A stretch of DNA of 11,551 nucleotides from Haplosporangium gracile (lineage: Eukaryota > Mortierellomycota > Mortierellomycetes > Mortierellales > Mortierellaceae). The stretch is taken from positions 1-11,551 of the forward strand of contig JAAAUF010001133.1 in the NCBI GenBank assembly GCA_015499985.1, read 5' to 3'. Positions within the stretch are counted from its first letter, which is position 1; each line of letters begins with the position of its first letter. Below, in pieces: positions 8,475 to 11,551 of this stretch. Position numbers and translations under genes: made by a program. The notes beneath the pieces are model-generated. The model worked only from the letters and a program-made list of their open reading frames with translations. It did not search any database and was not told the DNA's origin.

Positions 8475-8609
8475 AGAGATCTCCTCTATCTATTCCTTAC
8501 TCTCCACAATTTTAACGGTCCATTTAACGAAGCCCCTCCCTTTCAATCCCTACCATCCTCAATTCCAATCAACAACTCTCCTCATCCGCAAACACATACA
8601 CAACACAAA

Positions 8610-10543
8610 ATGACTTCCTCTTCTTCACAGCAGGCAAAGGCGCCTCTTCTGCCTCAATTCAATCCCTCCTCCCCATCAACATCTCCCTCGGTATCCGACC
8701 GGTCTCACCGCCGCGCCTCTTCTTCGGCCGACGTGCAAAACATGAAGCAGAGCCGTCTCACTCTGGCAAGAATCATGCTCTTAATGTGCATCTCTTTCAT
8801 GCTCATGGCCTTGGTTCATATCCACTACACCAACAATATCCACCGACACAAAGAAGAAGAATACGCCAGCTCAGGGCAGACTGCCAACCACTCTAACGAA
8901 CCCATCTACGCCAATGGCGTCAACAGCAATAACAATAACTCAGCTCCACACAAGATCGAACCCAGCTTTACAACCGTCGACACTACCCTGACCACAACCT
9001 ATATTTACAGTAACGGCACTCGAATTAAGGAATTCAAGCCCGCCTTCTACGAGTCAGCAGCGTCAGCTCAGGAGGAGATGGGATCGTTCCTCAAGACCCT
9101 CGAGACCCATACCTGGTGGCCTGCTCCACATCGCGAGGAAGTTGCTGCCAGAGGACTGCCTGCGACGAACAAGTTCTTTTCGTACTTGCCCATGGGAGGC
9201 GGAAACAACCAGTTCACCTCCCTTCAACGAGCAGCTCTCCTTGCCAAGGACCTCGGGCGCACCCTGATCATCCCCCCTATTAGCCCCAATTCTCATATCA
9301 AGGTAAGAAAAACAGACAAATTAGACTCCCAACCGCCAAACCGACCGGTAGACAGACATACCAAATTTCTGAGCGCCCATATCTCACTCATCCACAAGCA
9401 TTTGACATCCCGTCTCGTCCCTGTTGGTTCATTGTTGCCTGCTCACCCATTCCCCAATTACTCTTTTGTCCTTTGGCTATCGCCACTAACCACACAACTT
9501 GCTGCCTTTGTTTCTGGCTATTTTAATACATGTCTCAGGTGTGGGCCGGACCGCGCTACTCAGAGTTCTACGATCTCGAGTCCTTCTCTGCCCAGTCGGG
9601 CATCCCCGTCCTCGAGTGGCACGATGTCAAACAGACGCCCGAGAACCCTCCTTCAAGCTTGACCCACCACTGGAATACCCTTGGTGAGGATTTCCCTTGT
9701 ATTGCCAACGGAGGCATCGGTGTCGAGAATGAACACCTCTACGACCATTTCCGCCCTCAGTTCCTGATGAACTTCAAGAGCATTGCCCCTGCCGAGGATA
9801 CCACCAAGGGTAAAGCGGTCGATTACTCGTTTGCAAGGGATGTCCTCCTCAAAGACAGACAAGGCCAGTCCGCGACCGATAACATGTGGAAGTGTCTTTC
9901 CTGCCCTTACTTCTTGAATGGTCCCGATCTGAACGACCGTGCCTGGAATGAAATTGGTCTGCACATGAAGTTCAACGCCAAGGTCGAGGCCATGGCCGAC
10001 GAGATCTTGGACACCCTCCTGCCCCGCCCCGCTGCCTCTATAGCCCGTCGCCACCCCGAGTTCGTCATTGTCCACTTGCGTCGCGGCGATATTGTGACAA
10101 AGTGCAAACCTGGCCAGGACGAGAAGGAGTGCCTGGTTCAGATCGAGGAAATTGCCGAGAAGGTGGACGAGATTGAGAAGCAACGACGGACAAAGATTCT
10201 CGCAGCCACGACCGAGCAGAACGCCGATGTTGTCTTTGAGCGTCTCCCCGTCTTAGTGACGACCAACGAGAAGCGGCCCGAAGAGCTCGAGAAGCTTGAA
10301 AAGCTTGGTTGGATCATGCTTGACCATGGTGATGTCGAGAAGGATGAGCAGGGGCAGGTAAAGCCCTCTAAGACCAAGAAGTTAGGTACAATGTCTGCGT
10401 TAGGCCCCTTCTACCCCCCAATGTTGGACGCTGTGTTGTTGACGCGGGGCGATTACTTGATTGGCATGTCCAACTCGAGAATGAGCCAACTGGCGACCCA
10501 GCGTGGCGCTGCCTGGTACGGCCACACTACCATGCTCATGTAG
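8610..10543 (+). CDS. GDP-fucose O-fucosyltransferase-like type II membrane glycosyltransferase (2 exons)
   Basis: Exons 8610-9302 and 9539-10543 join in phase 0 and encode 565 residues. The N-terminus is a Ser-rich cytosolic tail (1-48), followed by one hydrophobic segment (about 52-72) and a variable Asn/Thr-rich stem. N-X-S/T sequons lie at Asn93, Asn109 and Asn135. This is the usual layout of a Golgi or ER type II glycosyltransferase. The lumenal domain has three blocks expected of the O-fucosyltransferase family (GT-B fold). The first is PMGGGNNQFTSLQRAALLAKDLGRTLIIPP (from 194), the N-terminal donor/fold motif. The second is FVIVHLRRGDIV with H410-L-R-R-G-D415, whose arginine binds the nucleotide-sugar phosphate in known members. 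The third is a C-terminal block, LDAVLLTRGDYLIGMSNSRMSQLATQR (S542-S547), resembling the S-x-x-S donor-binding segment. The likely reaction is transfer of fucose from GDP-fucose to a protein or glycan; the acceptor cannot be told. The start is supported by CACAAAATGACT, with A at -3. GCC, CTC and GAG codons dominate exon 2, suggesting good expression. Family assignment is fairly firm; fucose specificity is inference. Confidence 0.8.
9303..9538 (+). other. intron of gene 2 (236 nt)
   Basis: The donor is AAG|GTAAGA at 9303, the branch motif CACTAAC is at 9484-9490, and the acceptor TCTCAG ends at 9538. It joins ...SHIK231 to V232WAGPRYSEF in phase 0. Without splicing, the exon 1 frame reads on through the intron into unrelated sequence until 9662, so the intron contains no in-frame stop. 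The conserved frame of the downstream exon starts precisely after the acceptor. Confidence 0.9.
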
Positions 10544-10730
10544 ATAGTCCTTCCTCTTTTTCGTTCTCTTCAACTTCTTTTCACGAACCAACTCACCAAC
10601 TCAACTTAACCCAGCATTATTCTCTGCCTCGCACTTGTAAACGCATATGCCCTTCTCCCCCTCCCCTCCCCACCCTCCTTTTTTTTTGACATCCAAAAAA
10701 AGCAGTAAACATGTACCATATCGCCCATCT

Positions 10731-10736
10731 AATAAA
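10731..10736 (+). terminator. polyadenylation signal of gene 2
   Basis: AATAAA lies 188 nt after the TAG stop at 10541-10543, downstream of a C-rich, T-rich 3'-UTR. No competing hexamer was noticed between the stop and this site. Confidence 0.6.
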
Positions 10737-10739
10737 AGA

Positions 10740-11551
10740 AAACCAAACCAGATACATAAACACAACAAAACATGCAAATATGTGAAATTAGTGAGTACAG
10801 GTTGAACGAAATTGGTCCGTTTATGTTTATGTTTTATTATTTTTTTTGTCAAAAGATAAAGAAGAGCACGAACCCTTCCACGATTTCCATTTGTTGTCGG
10901 GTCCTGCCTCTTCGCTCTGTTGCTGCTGCTCTTCTATTTTCTTTTTCTTTCCTTCCATCCGTCCATCCATCCATCCGTCCTCGTCAGACGTACGCGCGTA
11001 TGTGTGCCCGGTATGCTCGCTTCCCTGCCACCTGCCGCATGTCGTCGGCGTTGGTTTCGTGCTCTCAAAATTTTTTATTTTTTCCTTTTTTTCTTGTTTT
11101 GGTACCTTTTTTTTTTTTTTGGTTCGACCCCGAGATTTGTGAAAGACCGAAACTTGTTTTCATCTTTCAGCTGGGGTAGGGAGGGAGAGATTTTGGAGCA
11201 GCCGCTCTGACCCCACGCCAACACCAGCACCCATCCACACCACTTTTGCAAAAAAAAAAACAGGGTTTGGATATAAATAATTTTTTGCGTTTTTGGACTT
11301 TTGATGATGGCGATGATGATGCCAGTTGAAGAGGGAAAGGGGTTAACTATCTTATTTGCGAAGGTTTATTAACTAGCGCCAGCACTAGTGACCCTTGGAA
11401 AAAAAAATAAGTAATGAGAAAATAAGAAGAAAAGGAAAAATAGTTCATTATCCGGGGTCCTTCGAGCAGCTAACCACTATGTTGGTTGTTTAGTTTAATG
11501 TTACCTGTACAAAAAAAGAATTAAAAATATGTAAAAATGAGCCCTTTTGCC
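10740..11551. other. gene-free region after gene 2
   Basis: No gene is supported. The plus strand is CT- and T-rich from about 10890 to 11120, which keeps several overlapping frames open without making them coding. A TATA-like TATAAATA lies at 11272-11279, a short GAT-type repeat at 11303-11321, and an A-rich stretch around 11398-11445. This could be the promoter region of a gene beyond the right edge, by analogy with the two genes here, but that is a guess. The bases 11121-11131 match a tRNA B box but have no A box. Confidence 0.5.
10951..10982. repeat. CATC/GTCC tetranucleotide repeat
   Basis: Imperfect four-base units (TTCC, ATCC, GTCC) repeat about eight times in the CT-rich stretch after gene 2. 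It looks like a slippage-derived microsatellite. Confidence 0.8.

Larger units (their letters stand above)
7865..8609 (+). promoter_or_regulatory. long pyrimidine-rich 5' leader of gene 2
   Basis: If transcription starts shortly after the TATA box, the leader is about 740 nt long. It is organised as a CT block (7865-8160), a CA-rich block (8161-8280), a second CT block (8325-8460) and a CA-rich run ending in CACAAAATG. Only one ATG, that of the short uORF at 8466, occurs between 7858 and 8609. The ATG at 7855 lies so close to the TATA box that it is probably not transcribed. A 5'-UTR intron is possible, but I see no strong donor. Confidence 0.5.

Noticed and set aside
9653..10183. Minus-strand frame of 176 codons across exon 2 of gene 2
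   Set aside because: It is antisense to a strongly codon-biased, motif-bearing coding exon; GC-rich third positions keep the antisense frame open.
11121..11131. tRNA B-box-like GGTTCGACCCC
   Set aside because: No A box or foldable tRNA precedes it; the upstream 60 bases are mostly T runs.
10772..11210. Overlapping plus-strand frames after gene 2
   Set aside because: All come from CT- and T-rich sequence, differ in frame with none favoured, and lack motifs.
1..11551. CRISPR array, prophage or bacterial-type defence system
   Set aside because: No regularly spaced repeats or phage-type or effector genes are present; introns and AATAAA signals mark this as eukaryotic nuclear DNA.

Overview
The window looks like nuclear DNA from a filamentous fungus, most plausibly an early-diverging lineage such as Mortierellomycota/Mucoromycota. 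That placement is inferred from style, not from a marker gene. The visible evidence is: short spliceosomal introns with GT...AG ends and CTAAC/CTAAT branch-point motifs 25-50 nt before the acceptor; long pyrimidine-rich leaders before start codons; AATAAA signals after stop codons; and many microsatellites. There are no bacterial-type operons, no Shine-Dalgarno sites, and no recognisable tRNA or rRNA genes.

Layout. Positions 1-1000 are a gene-free, microsatellite-rich upstream region. It contains (GTT)17 at the very edge, (ATGT)n, and a purine-rich block. A CT/CA-rich leader (about 1030-1470) leads into gene 1. This is a four-exon plus-strand gene (CDS 1471-4968) for a predicted protein of 1012 residues: low-complexity, basic/acidic, probably nuclear, with no family I can name with confidence. 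Its first intron carries a long CA/CATA microsatellite, and all three introns keep the reading frame exactly. About 2.8 kb without a supported gene follows (5060-7825), holding several small inverted repeats.

Gene 2 begins with a clean promoter: CCAAT at 7632 and TATAAAAAG at 7838, the latter abutted by a perfect 14-bp palindrome. A leader of about 740 nt follows, which is almost free of ATG and contains one two-codon uORF. The two-exon CDS (8610-10543) encodes a 565-residue type II membrane protein whose lumenal domain looks like a GDP-fucose O-fucosyltransferase-type (GT-B, HxRRGD) glycosyltransferase. The last 800 bases after its polyadenylation signal are CT-rich and repeat-rich with no supported gene.

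The two genes are independently transcribed in the same direction, and I see no functional link between them. I did not find a clear novel multi-gene system. The observations most worth checking are the unnamed 1012-residue protein, the promoter palindrome, the shared leader architecture with the minimal uORF, and the intergenic hairpin at 6926-6960.
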